A stretch of 64,000 bases of DNA from Sedimentisphaerales bacterium (GTDB lineage: Bacteria > Planctomycetota > Phycisphaerae > Sedimentisphaerales > SM23-30): positions 1 to 64,000 of the forward strand of contig JAFGKT010000075.1 in assembly GCA_016928435.1 (NCBI GenBank), given 5' to 3'. How positions within the stretch are numbered: position 1 is the first letter of the stretch; the number at the start of each line of letters is the position of its first letter. The notes under the pieces were generated by a model, which worked only from the letters and a program-made list of their open reading frames with translations, searched no databases and was not told where the DNA came from. The position numbers were made by a program, and so were the translations under genes. Positions 17,424 through 27,700 of this stretch are shown piece by piece.

Positions 17424-17693
17424 TTATTTCTTCTTAGAACCAGCGTGACCTCGGAAAGTTCGCGTTGGAGAAAACTCGCCCAGTTTATGGCCGACCATTT
17501 CTTCAGTGACATAGACTTTGTTGAAGATTTTGCCGTTATGCACCATAAACGTAAAGCCGACAAATTCCGGAACGATAGTGCAACGACGAGCCCAGGTTTT
17601 CATAGGCTCATGGCCGCCGGATTCCTGTTGCTTCACGACCTTACGAAACAATTTCTCGTCAACGAAAGGTCCTTTCTTAAGCGATCGACCCAT
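17424..17693 (-). CDS. rpsS: 30S ribosomal protein S19
   Basis: This 89-residue uS19 starts [19 protein letters not shown] and ends [18 protein letters not shown]. It is part of the 30S head and forms an intersubunit bridge. The ribosome site GTTAG-TATG region is weak, but the start matches the family. A 93-base gap with a small TTACCG-ATAT-CGGTAA hairpin separates it from rplB. Confidence 0.97.
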   Translation of the reverse strand: MGRSLKKGPFVDEKLFRKVVKQQESGGHEPMKTWARRCTIVPEFVGFTFMVHNGKIFNKVYVTEEMVGHKLGEFSPTRTFRGHAGSKKK

Positions 17694-17786
17694 ACTAACA
17701 TCCTTATCAAGCTTTAGCGTACTTACCGATATTCGGTAACATTTAGTTTATCTTTAGCGGCCGGCCAATTTAACAGCCGAAACCTG

Positions 17787-18626
17787 TTAACCATTAGCTT
17801 TGTTTTTTCGCCGCCTTACGATTCGTTTATTGGAGGCCTTACGCGGATTGCGTGTTTTGCCGCCCTTAGCCAACAAACCGGTGGGCGAACACGGATGACG
17901 ACCACCATTGGAACGTCCTTCGCCACCACCCATTGGGTGAGCGACCGGGTTCATAGCTTTGCCGCGTACATGGGGACGACGTCCCAAATGGCGTTTACGG
18001 CCAGCCTTGCCAATTCGGATATGCTGATGATCAGCATTACCAACCTGGCCGATGGTAGCACGGCAATTCAACGACAGCAATCGCATTTCGCCGGACGGCA
18101 TCAGCAGTTGAGCCCACTGACCTTCCTTAGCCACCAAACGAGCGGACGACCCGGCACTGCGGACGATTTTGCCACCTTGGCCCGGATTCATTTCGATATT
18201 GTGCAGTTCCAGCCCAGCGGGTATTGTCGCCAAGGGCATGCAATTACCGACTTTCGGCTCGACCTGCTGACCACTTTCGACGGTATCACCTACACCCAAG
18301 CCAGCCGGGGCGAGAATATAACGTTTTTCGCCATCGGCATATTCCAACAAAGCGATATTGCAGGTACGGTTGGGATCGTATTCAATAGCGATGACATTAG
18401 CGGCCACACCATCTTTTGTGCGTTTGAAATCAATAATACGATATATGCGTCGGGCACCGCCGCCACGAAAACGAGTGGTGGTTTTACCGCTGTGATTGCG
18501 GCCGCCGGACTTTTTGATCCTTTTAACCAGGGTCTTTTCCGGCCGATTCTTCGTTATCTCCGCAAAATCGCTGACGCTGCTGTTGCGACGTCCGGCACTT
18601 GTTGGTCTGTAAATACGAATACCCAT
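17787..18626 (-). CDS. rplB: 50S ribosomal protein L2
   Basis: This 279-residue uL2 has [20 protein letters not shown] at the start, the SH3-like core, and the conserved [20 protein letters not shown] near the peptidyl transferase centre. The basic C-terminus ends [10 protein letters not shown]2 is needed for subunit association and peptide bond formation. Confidence 0.97.
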   Translation of the reverse strand: MGIRIYRPTSAGRRNSSVSDFAEITKNRPEKTLVKRIKKSGGRNHSGKTTTRFRGGGARRIYRIIDFKRTKDGVAANVIAIEYDPNRTCNIALLEYADGEKRYILAPAGLGVGDTVESGQQVEPKVGNCMPLATIPAGLELHNIEMNPGQGGKIVRSAGSSARLVAKEGQWAQLLMPSGEMRLLSLNCRATIGQVGNADHQHIRIGKAGRKRHLGRRPHVRGKAMNPVAHPMGGGEGRSNGGRHPCSPTGLLAKGGKTRNPRKASNKRIVRRRKNKANG

Positions 18627-18682
18627 AGTTATGTATCTTTCTCTATTGCACTATTACTTGGCGAAGGCTGCGATGGTAGCGC

Positions 18683-18961
18683 CTAGAACAAGTCAATATG
18701 ATGATCCTCATGGAGTACAACAACGGCTTTTTTCCAGGAAGCGGTAAGGCCTTGAGTACGACCGCGACGGCGCGGTTTGCCTTTGCGATTAGCCGTTCGC
18801 ACATCAAGAACTTTGACATTGTAGATGTCTTCCACAGCCTGCTTGATCTCTATCTTATTAGCCTGCCGATGTACTTGAAAAGGATACGCCCGGAGCGATT
18901 GGCCCTGATGAGTGCCTTTCTCGGTAATCAGCGGTCGAATGATAACTTGATATTTATCCAC
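18683..18961 (-). CDS. rplW: 50S ribosomal protein L23
   Basis: This 92-residue uL23 contains VIIRPLITEKGTHQGQSL and the IEIKQAVEDIYNVKVLDVRT motif. It is the main docking site of trigger factor and SRP at the tunnel exit. A 138-base gap with a strong nested hairpin separates it from rplD; these genes usually overlap or nearly touch. Confidence 0.96.
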   Translation of the reverse strand: MDKYQVIIRPLITEKGTHQGQSLRAYPFQVHRQANKIEIKQAVEDIYNVKVLDVRTANRKGKPRRRGRTQGLTASWKKAVVVLHEDHHIDLF

Positions 18962-19013
18962 AATACTTTTCCTTAGCTAGTACTGCGTACGGCTAAAATT
19001 GCCGGGTACACAA

Positions 19014-19061
19014 TGGGTGTAACTATCTGCAATGGCGGGCTTTGCCCGCGGCAGGCACCCA
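19014..19061 (-). other. Nested three-part hairpin in the rplD-rplW spacer
   Basis: Three inverted pairs nest inside one another: TGGGTG (19014-19019) with CACCCA (19056-19061), CTGC (19027-19030) with GCAG (19051-19054), and GCGGGC (19035-19040) with GCCCGC (19044-19049) around a three-base loop. No T run follows on the minus strand, so it is more likely mRNA structure, such as a processing or regulatory site, than a terminator. Confidence 0.55.
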
Positions 19062-19099
19062 ACATTATTTCATTTACGGAACACTAGCAGCCTAGGCAA

Positions 19100-19741
19100 C
19101 TAAGCGTTCTTCGGGGCCCCACTGGCCGAGGCCAACACTGCATCCAATGCCTCACGGGTGAAGACGATTTTTCGCCGACGACAAATATCACCGGCATTCA
19201 ACTGAGCGACGGTAAGAGCGTCAACATTAGGAATATTCCGAAGCGATTTATAAACGTTCTCATCATTGCCGCCCAGAGCAACCAAGCAACTGCGATCAAT
19301 CTTGAGATTACGCAGAATCGCGGCAAAATCCTTGGTCTTAGGCGTATCGAACTTAAACTCGTTGATCACAACGGCGTCATCGCTTTTCAACTTAGCCAAG
19401 ATGGCAGAGTCACGTGCCAAGCGGCGTTGTTTTTTGGGCATGTCTTTGCTGAAATCGCGATTGCGTTTGGCAAAAGCCACGCCGCCCCCGGTCCGCACTA
19501 CGGTACGTGCCGATCCCACACGAGCCCGGCCTGTACCTTTTTGGCGATACAGCTTGGTAGTCGAACCGGCCACCATGCCGCGACTCTTAGTACCAACTGT
19601 TCCTTGACGCTTATTGGCGTGATACATCACGATGGCTTGTTTGAGCAGCGGCAGACGAACCCGCAAGCCCAAAACCGCTTCATCGATCTGAATGCGATCG
19701 ACTTCTTTGCCTTGTTTGTCATAAACTGGTATATCAATCAT
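19100..19741 (-). CDS. rplD: 50S ribosomal protein L4
   Basis: This 213-residue uL4 contains KRQGTVGTKSRGMVAGSTTK, the tunnel-lining loop KLYRQKGTGRARVGSARTV and RRLARDSAILAKL. In E. coli L4 also represses the S10 operon by binding the mRNA leader; whether it does so here is unknown. It follows rplC by 49 bases. Confidence 0.97.
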   Translation of the reverse strand: MIDIPVYDKQGKEVDRIQIDEAVLGLRVRLPLLKQAIVMYHANKRQGTVGTKSRGMVAGSTTKLYRQKGTGRARVGSARTVVRTGGGVAFAKRNRDFSKDMPKKQRRLARDSAILAKLKSDDAVVINEFKFDTPKTKDFAAILRNLKIDRSCLVALGGNDENVYKSLRNIPNVDALTVAQLNAGDICRRRKIVFTREALDAVLASASGAPKNA

Positions 19742-19790
19742 TGTGCTACACCCTTTATTGGGCCATTTGTTAAATATGCTTCAAGCGTTT

Positions 19791-20432
19791 TTAGCTTTTG
19801 GTTCTAGCTGAGGAAATCACCACATAACCGTTTCTGGGCCCGGGCACCGCCCCGGCAACCAAAAGCAGATTGTTTTCGGTATCGACTTCCACCAAATCCA
19901 GGTTTCGTGAAGTACAACGGACGCAACCCAGATGCCCGGCCATTTTCTTACCCTTCTTGATACTTCGACCATCGGCACCAGGAGCTACCGAAATCGAACC
20001 AGGGCTACGGTGTTTACGTTCGACACCATGACTGGCAAGCTGGCCTTTGAAACCATGACGTTTTACAACACCGGCATAGCCTTTACCTTTGCTGGTACCG
20101 ACCACATCGACATATTTGACATCTGCGAAGCTCTCAACGGTCAACTTCTGGCCGGGGGCGTATTGATCGGAATCCTCGGACAGTCTCATTTCGCGAACAA
20201 AACGTTTGGGCTTGGCCTCGGCAGCTTTGCAGTGTCCGATAGCCGGTTTCTGCTGCCGTGATTTTTTGACATCATCATAGCCCATTTGCACAGCGGCGTA
20301 GCCATCGGTTTCGACGGTCTTTACCTGCAATACAGCACACGGACCAGCCTGAATAACAGTTACCGGAACAATCGTACCGTTGTCATCATAGACACGGGTC
20401 ATTCCAACTTTTTTGCCTAGGAGCATCGTCAT
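19791..20432 (-). CDS. rplC: 50S ribosomal protein L3
   Basis: This 213-residue uL3 starts MTMLLGKKVGMTRVYDDNG and contains VVKRHGFKGQLASHGVERKH and the loop SISVAPGADGRSIKKGKKM. L3 nucleates 50S assembly near the peptidyl transferase centre. It is the first gene after an intrinsic terminator that separates it from rpsJ, and no clear promoter lies between that terminator and its start. Confidence 0.97.
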   Translation of the reverse strand: MTMLLGKKVGMTRVYDDNGTIVPVTVIQAGPCAVLQVKTVETDGYAAVQMGYDDVKKSRQQKPAIGHCKAAEAKPKRFVREMRLSEDSDQYAPGQKLTVESFADVKYVDVVGTSKGKGYAGVVKRHGFKGQLASHGVERKHRSPGSISVAPGADGRSIKKGKKMAGHLGCVRCTSRNLDLVEVDTENNLLLVAGAVPGPRNGYVVISSARTKS

Positions 20433-20477
20433 TTTCGATTACTCGCTCTCAATTAGGTTTATGAATTATCCAATCAC

Positions 20478-20509
20478 AAAAAAACGTGCCGCCTTTATGA
20501 GGGCACGTT
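20478..20509 (-). terminator. Intrinsic terminator or attenuator between rpsJ and rplC
   Basis: On the minus strand AACGTGCC (20509-20502) pairs perfectly with GGCACGTT (20490-20483) across an 11-base loop, and the stem runs into seven T residues (20484-20478). This is a strong rho-independent terminator inside what is usually one S10 operon. It may be leaky or regulated. Confidence 0.8.
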
Positions 20510-20522
20510 CTATTTGCATTAA

Positions 20523-20831
20523 TCAAACACGTATTTTCACGAAAACACCGGCCGGGACCACCAAGCGATTAAGCGCTTCGACGGTGCGCGGGTTGGCTTC
20601 GTAAATATCGATCAGCCGTTTATGCGTGCGCATTTCGAACTGCTCGCGAGACTTCTTGTCAATGTGCGGCGAGCGCAACACAGTATAGCGCTCAACACGA
20701 GTAGGCAGAGGGATTGGGCCACTAACTCTGGCGTTAGTACGACGCGCCTGCTCCACAATCTCTTTGGCCGAGGCGTCCAGAGACCCGTGGTCATAGGCTT
20801 CCATTCTGATACGGATACGTTCAGCGTCCAC
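20523..20831 (-). CDS. rpsJ: 30S ribosomal protein S10
   Basis: This 102-residue uS10 matches the usual 100-105. The GTG at 20831 is chosen because GGGAG lies eight bases upstream and the product then starts with the family-like (M)[18 protein letters not shown]; the later ATG would cut into the first strand. S10 is part of the 30S head and also of antitermination complexes as NusE, with NusG encoded upstream in this cluster. A possible promoter lies at 20956-20983 and a terminator follows the stop by 14 bases, so rpsJ may be transcribed as a short unit. Confidence 0.95.
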   Translation of the reverse strand: MDAERIRIRMEAYDHGSLDASAKEIVEQARRTNARVSGPIPLPTRVERYTVLRSPHIDKKSREQFEMRTHKRLIDIYEANPRTVEALNRLVVPAGVFVKIRV

Positions 20832-21255
20832 GCAACTACTCCCAAGATTTTTTTCAAGCCTAAGTGCCAGGTAGCCCAAAATCGAGCAAAACAGCCAACC
20901 CAACGGCGATATCAGTACTAAACGTCAGTAATTAGACGATTTATAAAGACCCGTAAGTTTAACAGCTAAACCTACGGCGTCAACCAAAAAAAGCGATAAA
21001 AAGCAGTCCAAAATGATCTTCACGGGCTTTTTTGAGATTCAAGCCTGCCCAATGTTGTTACCGAGGCCTTGAAATAGACCTGGTAATTATCCGAGATCTA
21101 GCGGCGAGGTGGCCGATTTAGGGCCTGCCGCCACGACTGTCGGTCCATCCTTGGACTGTAAATAGAGAAGAAATCAACTTGCACTATCGCAGTAACATCC
21201 TGTTTCTGCTCGCTTTGGTCGAAGAGTAAGAATTTAGCAGAGGATTAAAAATCTG
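20832..21255. other. Long fusA-rpsJ spacer
   Basis: This 424-base stretch has no gene I can support. It holds an inverted repeat CCGTA-GTTTA/TAAAC-TACGG at 20951-20977, overlapping a possible minus-strand promoter (20956-20983), and several T-rich segments on the minus strand. A leader for rpsJ is the simplest reading. Confidence 0.45.
20956..20983 (-). promoter_or_regulatory. Possible promoter of rpsJ
   Basis: On the minus strand TTGACG (20983-20978, 5/6 to consensus) is followed after 16 bases by TAAACT (20961-20956, 4/6). An inverted repeat spans the same bases. The leader to the GTG start would be about 120 bases. Confidence 0.35.
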
Positions 21256-23334
21256 TCAATAGGCAGTTTCTAAAACTTTCTGTAAAACTTGTTCCGGCAT
21301 GGGAGCATAATCATACGGCTCCATGGTATAGCTGCCCCGTCCCTGGGTCGAGCTTCTCAGATCGGAGGCATATCCGAACATTTCAGCCAGGGGTACGGTG
21401 GCGTCGATGACTCTCACCGGACCACGTTGGGCGGTCTTGGTTATAATGGCCCGTTTGCGGGAGAGATCACCCTGGACAACACCGTAAAACTGTTCTGGCG
21501 TAAGGACTTGCAGCTTCATGATAGGCTCGAGCAGAGTTGGGCCCGCCTTTTGGGAAGCATCTTGAAAGGCTATGGAACCGGCCTGTTGGAAGGCGATTTC
21601 CGAGGAATCGACAGGGTGAAAAGAGCCGTCGATGATAGCGATTTTTAGATCTGTTACGGGGTAGCCTGCCAGGGAACCGCTGGTAGCGGCATCACGAATA
21701 CCAGTGATGGCGGAAGGAATAAATTCTTTTGGAATTACTCCCCCTACTGTCTGATCTTCGACAATAATTGCTTCTTCATCGGGTCCGGGCCTATGATGCT
21801 CGACCTTAATCACCACATGTCCGTATTGGCCTCGCCCGCCGGTCTGATGGATAAATTTGCCCTCGCCTTGAGCGGATTTGGTGAGCGTCTCCTTATAAGC
21901 CACCCTTGGACGTCCGATAAGCACATCGACTTTCATATCTCGGGTTATCTTATGTTGGAGGATTTCGAGGTGCAGCTCACCCATACCGCTGATGATGGTT
22001 TGGCCGGTAGCTTCGTTATACTTGGCCCTAAAAGTGGGATCTTCGCGTTTGAGGACATCCAGTGCTTCAGCGAGTTTGGTCCGTTCACCGGCGGTCCTAG
22101 GCTCAATCGACAAACTCATGACCGGCTCGGGGAACTCAATAGCGTCGAGAACCACCGGTTTTTTGGGTAAACTGAGTGTGTCGCCGGTAAGTATCTGCTT
22201 TAGTCCTACCAAAGCGACAATATCCCCAGCCTGGGCTTGTTCACGAATAGTACGTGACGCAGCGTGCATCTGGAATATTTTCTGGACGTTTTCTTTGCGA
22301 TCCTGAGTGGCATTTAGAACACGCGACCCGGCTTTTAGGGTACCGGAATAGATACGCACAAAGGTAAGATCACCATGTTGATCGGAGGCGATTTTGAAAG
22401 CGTAAGCTACCAACGGAGCGCCGGGGTCGCAGGGACAATCGATCTTATGTTGGGTTTGGCCGGGCGCGTGCCCTTGAACTATAGGGCGATCAAGCGGACT
22501 GGGCAGGTAATTCACTATCGCGTCCAAGAGCTTACGGGATCCAATAGACCGCAAAGCGGCACCACAGAACACAGGATGCACTTGGCCGGCCAATGTGCCT
22601 TTACGCAGACTCTGGATGATTTCATCTTTGGTGAGAGGCTGATCCTCAAGATACTTCTCCATGAGCGCATCGTCGAATTCAGCGGCTTTTTCGAGAATAT
22701 CATGATGGGCTAACTCAGCGGCATCCTGCAGATCAGCGGGAATTTCCTGTTCGGTCATTACCGCGGCGACTTTATCTTGCTCAAAATAACAGGCTTTCAT
22801 GTCGAGCAGATCGACAAAACCTTGGAAGTCTTCCTGTTGACCGATGGGAATCTGCATCTTGAGAGGCTTGGCGAGCAGTTTTTCACGTAAGCTTTGCACA
22901 GCCATGTCAAAATCGGCGCCTATTTTGTCCATCTTATTGATGAAACAAATACAAGGCACACCATATTTTTGCGCTTGATGCCAAACGGTCTCAGATTGAG
23001 CCTGTACGCCTTCGCTGGCATCAAACACAGCAACGGCGCCATCCAGTACCCGCAGCGATCGTTCGACTTCAACGGTGAAATCGACATGGCCGGGGGTATC
23101 GATAAGATTAATGGTGTGTTTTTTCCAAGGGCAGGTGGTAGCAGCGGACGTGATGGTAATGCCGCGTTCCTGCTCCTCGGCAAGGTAGTCCATAACCGCG
23201 GTGCCGTCGTGGACTTCGCCGATTTTGTGGGTTCGGCCCGTGAAATAGAGAATTCGCTCGGTGACGGTGGTCTTGCCGGCATCAATATGGGCCATGATAC
23301 CAATGTTACGGATTTTCGATAGTTCCGATGCCAT
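21256..23334 (-). CDS. fusA: Elongation factor G
   Basis: This 692-residue translational GTPase drives tRNA-mRNA translocation and, with RRF, ribosome recycling. G motifs: AHIDAGKTT (G1), RGITITSAATT (G2), DTPGHVDF (G3) and NKMDK (G4). All five domains are present up to the C-terminal EPYDYAPMPEQVLQKV. The ATG at 23334 is preferred over a GTG three codons earlier because AGGTG precedes it by seven bases. A terminator-like hairpin lies between rpsG and this gene. Confidence 0.96.
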   Translation of the reverse strand: MASELSKIRNIGIMAHIDAGKTTVTERILYFTGRTHKIGEVHDGTAVMDYLAEEQERGITITSAATTCPWKKHTINLIDTPGHVDFTVEVERSLRVLDGAVAVFDASEGVQAQSETVWHQAQKYGVPCICFINKMDKIGADFDMAVQSLREKLLAKPLKMQIPIGQQEDFQGFVDLLDMKACYFEQDKVAAVMTEQEIPADLQDAAELAHHDILEKAAEFDDALMEKYLEDQPLTKDEIIQSLRKGTLAGQVHPVFCGAALRSIGSRKLLDAIVNYLPSPLDRPIVQGHAPGQTQHKIDCPCDPGAPLVAYAFKIASDQHGDLTFVRIYSGTLKAGSRVLNATQDRKENVQKIFQMHAASRTIREQAQAGDIVALVGLKQILTGDTLSLPKKPVVLDAIEFPEPVMSLSIEPRTAGERTKLAEALDVLKREDPTFRAKYNEATGQTIISGMGELHLEILQHKITRDMKVDVLIGRPRVAYKETLTKSAQGEGKFIHQTGGRGQYGHVVIKVEHHRPGPDEEAIIVEDQTVGGVIPKEFIPSAITGIRDAATSGSLAGYPVTDLKIAIIDGSFHPVDSSEIAFQQAGSIAFQDASQKAGPTLLEPIMKLQVLTPEQFYGVVQGDLSRKRAIITKTAQRGPVRVIDATVPLAEMFGYASDLRSSTQGRGSYTMEPYDYAPMPEQVLQKVLETAY

Positions 23335-23430
23335 ATTAGTCACCTATCGCGGTTAATCAAAGCAAAGCATGAATTCTCTAAGCGAACAGCAAAACACAAT
23401 ACAAAACAAACGTCGAACAACCGAGTCTAT

Positions 23431-23476
23431 TTAAGAAAACTGCCACAGCCGGGGCTTTATCCCGATCGTGGCAGTT
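23431..23476 (-). terminator. Intrinsic terminator between rpsG and fusA
   Basis: On the minus strand AACTGCCAC (23476-23468) pairs perfectly with GTGGCAGTT (23446-23438). An inner CGGG/CCCG pair can add to the stem, and the hairpin is followed by TTTTCTT. It lies 22 bases after the rpsG stop. Confidence 0.65.
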
Positions 23477-23498
23477 GACGGATCTGATAAAATGTTTG

Positions 23499-23972
23499 CT
23501 ACCAAGCGAAATGCGAAAAGGCTTTGTTAGCTTCGGCCATGCGGTGAACGTTTTCGCGCGTAGTCATAGCGGTGCCTTCCTTGCGGTAAGCAGCCAGCAG
23601 TTCATCGGCGAGCTTAACGCTCATGGGGCGACCCTTTTTGCCTCGGGTCGCAGCCAAAAGCCAACGAAACGCCAATGCCTGCTGACGCGAAGGCTTGACC
23701 TGCATCGGAACTTGGTAGGTTGAACCACCAACACGTTTGCTACGCACTTCAATGAGAGGCTTGAGATTGTTGATAGCGGTCTCGAAAACTTCCAGGGGCG
23801 GAGTATCCGCGACCTTTTTCTGCATAATGTCCATAGCATCGTAGATAATCTGCTGCGCTACGGTTTTTTTGCCATCCCACATCAAGTTATTGACAAACTT
23901 GGAGACAAGTTTGCTCTTGTACTTGGGATCCGGTTTCCATTGTTTGGCTGATGCCGTAAATTTTTTAGGCAC
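23499..23972 (-). CDS. rpsG: 30S ribosomal protein S7
   Basis: This 157-residue uS7 contains [20 protein letters not shown], the [11 protein letters not shown]-like [20 protein letters not shown] and the C-terminal [14 protein letters not shown]7 nucleates assembly of the 30S head. It lies 291 bases after rpsL, much farther than in most str operons. Confidence 0.97.
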   Translation of the reverse strand: MPKKFTASAKQWKPDPKYKSKLVSKFVNNLMWDGKKTVAQQIIYDAMDIMQKKVADTPPLEVFETAINNLKPLIEVRSKRVGGSTYQVPMQVKPSRQQALAFRWLLAATRGKKGRPMSVKLADELLAAYRKEGTAMTTRENVHRMAEANKAFSHFAW

Positions 23973-24263
23973 TAGATGTAACCTCCGAATATCTCTGTTA
24001 TTTTGAGTTTCTTATATTTTAGTTTTCTCGAAATTAGTCCAGCGTCACCAAAGCGACTTTAGCAGCCATCAGGCTACAAGAAATATATCAAAATCCGTTT
24101 CCCAAATCCTTAAAGGCTTTTGGCTTTGGGTTCCGGTTAGTTTGCAACATGGGAGAACAGCCAAGGTTCTGCAACCATATAAGCCATTGCGTTGACCACA
24201 AAACATTGCAAGGCAGGCACTTACACCACTGCGCATAAGAGTCCGGCCGCTGCAATTGTCAGC

Positions 24264-24635
24264 TTACTTGCCCTTCTTGGCGCCGTATTTACTGCGGCCT
24301 TGGCGACGATTGCTCACGCCGAGGGTATCCAACACACCACGAACAATGTGATATCTCACACCGGGCAAGTCGCGTACACGTCCGCCTCGAACCAGCACAA
24401 TGCTGTGTTCCTGGAGGTTGTGGTCTATGCCGGGGATATAAGCGGTGACTTCCTTGCCATTGCTTAGTCGCACACGAGCGACTTTCCGCAACGCGGAGTT
24501 AGGCTTTTTCGGCGTTTGAGTTCTCACCTGCAGGCAGACGCCCTGGCGTTGCGGGCAATTCTTGAGGTCGGGCGTACGATTCTTTCTACGTACGGACTTG
24601 CGACCGTTTCGGACTAGCTGATTAATAGTCGGCAT
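24264..24635 (-). CDS. rpsL: 30S ribosomal protein S12
   Basis: This 123-residue uS12 has [19 protein letters not shown], the decoding loop [20 protein letters not shown] and [17 protein letters not shown]. Lys and Arg at the usual streptomycin-resistance positions look wild type ([10 protein letters not shown] and GRVRDLPG). It follows rpoC by 118 bases, where a GC-rich hairpin (24667-24689) sits. Confidence 0.97.
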   Translation of the reverse strand: MPTINQLVRNGRKSVRRKNRTPDLKNCPQRQGVCLQVRTQTPKKPNSALRKVARVRLSNGKEVTAYIPGIDHNLQEHSIVLVRGGRVRDLPGVRYHIVRGVLDTLGVSNRRQGRSKYGAKKGK

Positions 24636-24666
24636 TTAAATCTCCAAAAGTTAACACTAGATAACA

Positions 24667-24689
24667 CTCCTGCCGGGCAACCGGAGGAG
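24667..24689 (-). other. Hairpin in the rpoC-rpsL spacer
   Basis: CTCC-(TG)-CCGG-GCAA-CCGG-(A)-GGAG forms a compact GC-rich stem-loop. There is no T run on either strand, so this is probably mRNA structure rather than a terminator. Confidence 0.4.
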
Positions 24690-24753
24690 GTTTCGCCTTT
24701 CAATTTCACAAACTATTACTTTACCAAAACTAGGTGGCCTCTGTAAAGCCTGA

Positions 24754-27700
24754 TTATTCCAGACCCAAGGCCTGTTTAACCGCGGCCTCAGCCAAGGCTT
24801 CATCTTCTTCACGCTGGGTGTACTCTTCGCTCTCCAGTTCCACAGGGGTTACCGGCGCGCCAATGCTCTTGGGGTGAATGCCCAAATAAGGCTTAAACGC
24901 GGTACCAGCGGGGATTAGATGGCCCAAGATAACGTTTTCTTTGAGCCCAAGCAGTTGGTCCACCTTGCCGGAAATACTGGCTTCGGTAAGGACGCGGGTG
25001 GTTTCCTGGAAGCTAGCGGCTGAGACAAAACTCTCAGACTGCAGCGACGCCTTGGTTATACCCAACAATACGGTCGATCCGGTGGCCGGGCGACACTTGG
25101 TGCCTTCGGCTGAGTCACCGCCGATAGCAATGACAGGCTCATTGATTCGCTCAAGTTCTTCGCGAGTAATGACAGTACCCACTTCCAGATCAGTATCACC
25201 CGGTTCGGTGATCTTGACACTATTGCCAACCTTGTCATTGGCTCCGCGGAATTGGAACTTGTCAACAACATCACCAGGCAGCAAATCGGTGGCACCGGGA
25301 TTATCAACCGCCACTTTACGCAACATCTGGGTGATAACCACTTCGACGTGCTTATCGTTGATACGCTCATTCTGAGCGCGATACACATTCTGGATTTCGC
25401 CCAGGAGGTATTCCTGCAACGCTTCTTCACCGCGGATACGCAGAATATCATGAGGTACCAAAGGTCCATCGGTAAGCCGTTCGCCGGCCTCGACGTAGTC
25501 ACCGGTGTGTACATTCAGGTGCTTATCGGGGGACACGTGATGATCATGCTGCATACCGGACTCGGCAGTAACAATAATGGTCATCTTTCCGCGGCGCTTG
25601 TCACTACGCAGTTCGACGGTACCGGATATTTCCGCCATGGCGGCTGGGTCTTTAGGTTTGCGGGCCTCAAAAACTTCTGTAACACGAGGCAGACCACCGG
25701 TAATATCCTGCGTACCAGTAATAGCACGAGGCTGCTGGGCGAGCATTGTACCGGGCTCGATTTCCTGGCCTTCTTCTACCTGAATACGAGCCTTGGCGGG
25801 CAAGTAATGGAAGTCCAAAATCCGGCCTTCGACATCCTCGACAACAATACGCGGATGCTTTTCGCCCTTATGCTCAATAACGACCGGCCTCATATCGCGG
25901 CCTTCCTTGGCATCGGTGCGGATAGTTTCGCCTTCTTCGATATCCTGGAAGCGAATTATACCACCAACCTCGGATAGAATCGGCACACTATGCGGATCCC
26001 ACTCGAACAGTACTTGGTTGGCCTTGACGGTATCGCCTTCATTAGCCAGCACCCAAGCACCATAAGGAGCGCGATACCGATCAAGTTCACGTCCTTTGGC
26101 ATCAACAACCACGATTTCACCATTACGCTTTAGAGAAACCTTGCGTCTTTCACCATCAGGAGCGACAGTCTCAGCAACTTTGAGATTGAAATACTGGACC
26201 GTACCTTCAACCATGGAGTGCAACTTGTTTTCTACAACGGCACGTTCAGCGATACCACCGGTATGGAACGTACGCATAGTAAGCTGCGTACCTGGTTCAC
26301 CAATGGATTGCGCGGCAATAATACCGACAGCCAAACCTTCTTCAACAAGCCGACCGGTGCTTAAGTCCACACCATAACACTTGGCACAAACACCCAACGG
26401 GCTTTCGCAGGTCATAGGGCTGCGCACCCGAATGGTATCCAAGCCCAGTTCCTCGATCTTGCGAGCGACTTCAGGGGTAATAATATTGTTTTCTGAAACA
26501 ATGATTTCGTCGGTGATGGGATTGCGAATGGTATCGCGTGCGATCCGGCCGACAATCAGATCACCCAACGGTACGGAAACCTGCTCACCTTGATAGATGG
26601 CGGATTTGTTGACGCCTTGCAGAGTACCGCAATCGTCTTCATTCACAATTACGTTCTGGCAAACATCAGCCAACTTACGGGTTAGGTAACCACTGTCCGC
26701 GGTCTTAAGAGCGGTATCAGCCAAGCCCTTACGAGCACCATGAGTTGAACTGAAATACTCCAGAACACTTAGGCCCTCGCGGAAGTTAGCTTTAATGGGA
26801 GTTTCGATGATTTCACCGGAAGGCTTAGCCATCAACGCCCGCATACCAGCCAACTGCTGAATCTGATCGACTTTACCACGAGCCCCAGACTCGGTCATCA
26901 TAAAGACCGGGTTGAGATACGGCACACCGTCGCGAACATCGTGTTCCAGTTCACGCATCATTTCGTTGGTAACTTGAACACGAGCATGGGTCCAAGCGTC
27001 AATAATCTGATTGTAACGTTCGCCATCGGTCAGAGCGCCGGCACTATAATTACTTTCGATGCGGTCAACACGAACCTGGGTTTCGTCAATGATTTCCTGC
27101 TTCTTGCTGGGGATACGCAAGTCGGTAACCGACATTGATATACCCGCCAAAGTAGCGTAATGGAAACCAAGGCTCTTGATATTATCGAGCAAGTCGATAG
27201 TCGCGGCCCGACCGGCAAACTCGAAACAGTCACTAATCACACGACTGAGGCCTTTGTTACCCAAGGCGTAGTTATAAAACGGCATTTCCGGGGACAATAT
27301 GTCGTTGAAAATGCAACGGCCGGCGGTGGTTTCCACCACCACACCATATTTACTATACACACCAGCTTTGTCACGAGCGCGTTTGTTTTTAGGCAAACGA
27401 ACCTTGACACGGGCATGAACGGAAACCAATCCCTTCTCGTAGGCCATGATAGCTTCGAAGGTATTGGCGAATATCATACCTTCGCCTTTTTCGTCAGCAC
27501 GATCGATGGTAATGTAATAGTTACCCAACACGATGTCCTGCGAAGGCGACATAATCGGCGAACCATTGGCCGGGGAGAAAATGTTGTTGCTAGACAGCAT
27601 CAACACATGCGACTCAACTTGTGCTTCGACACTGAGAGGCAAATAAACACCCATTTGGTCGCCGTCGAAGTCCGCGTTAAAACCGCTGCAAACCAGCGGA

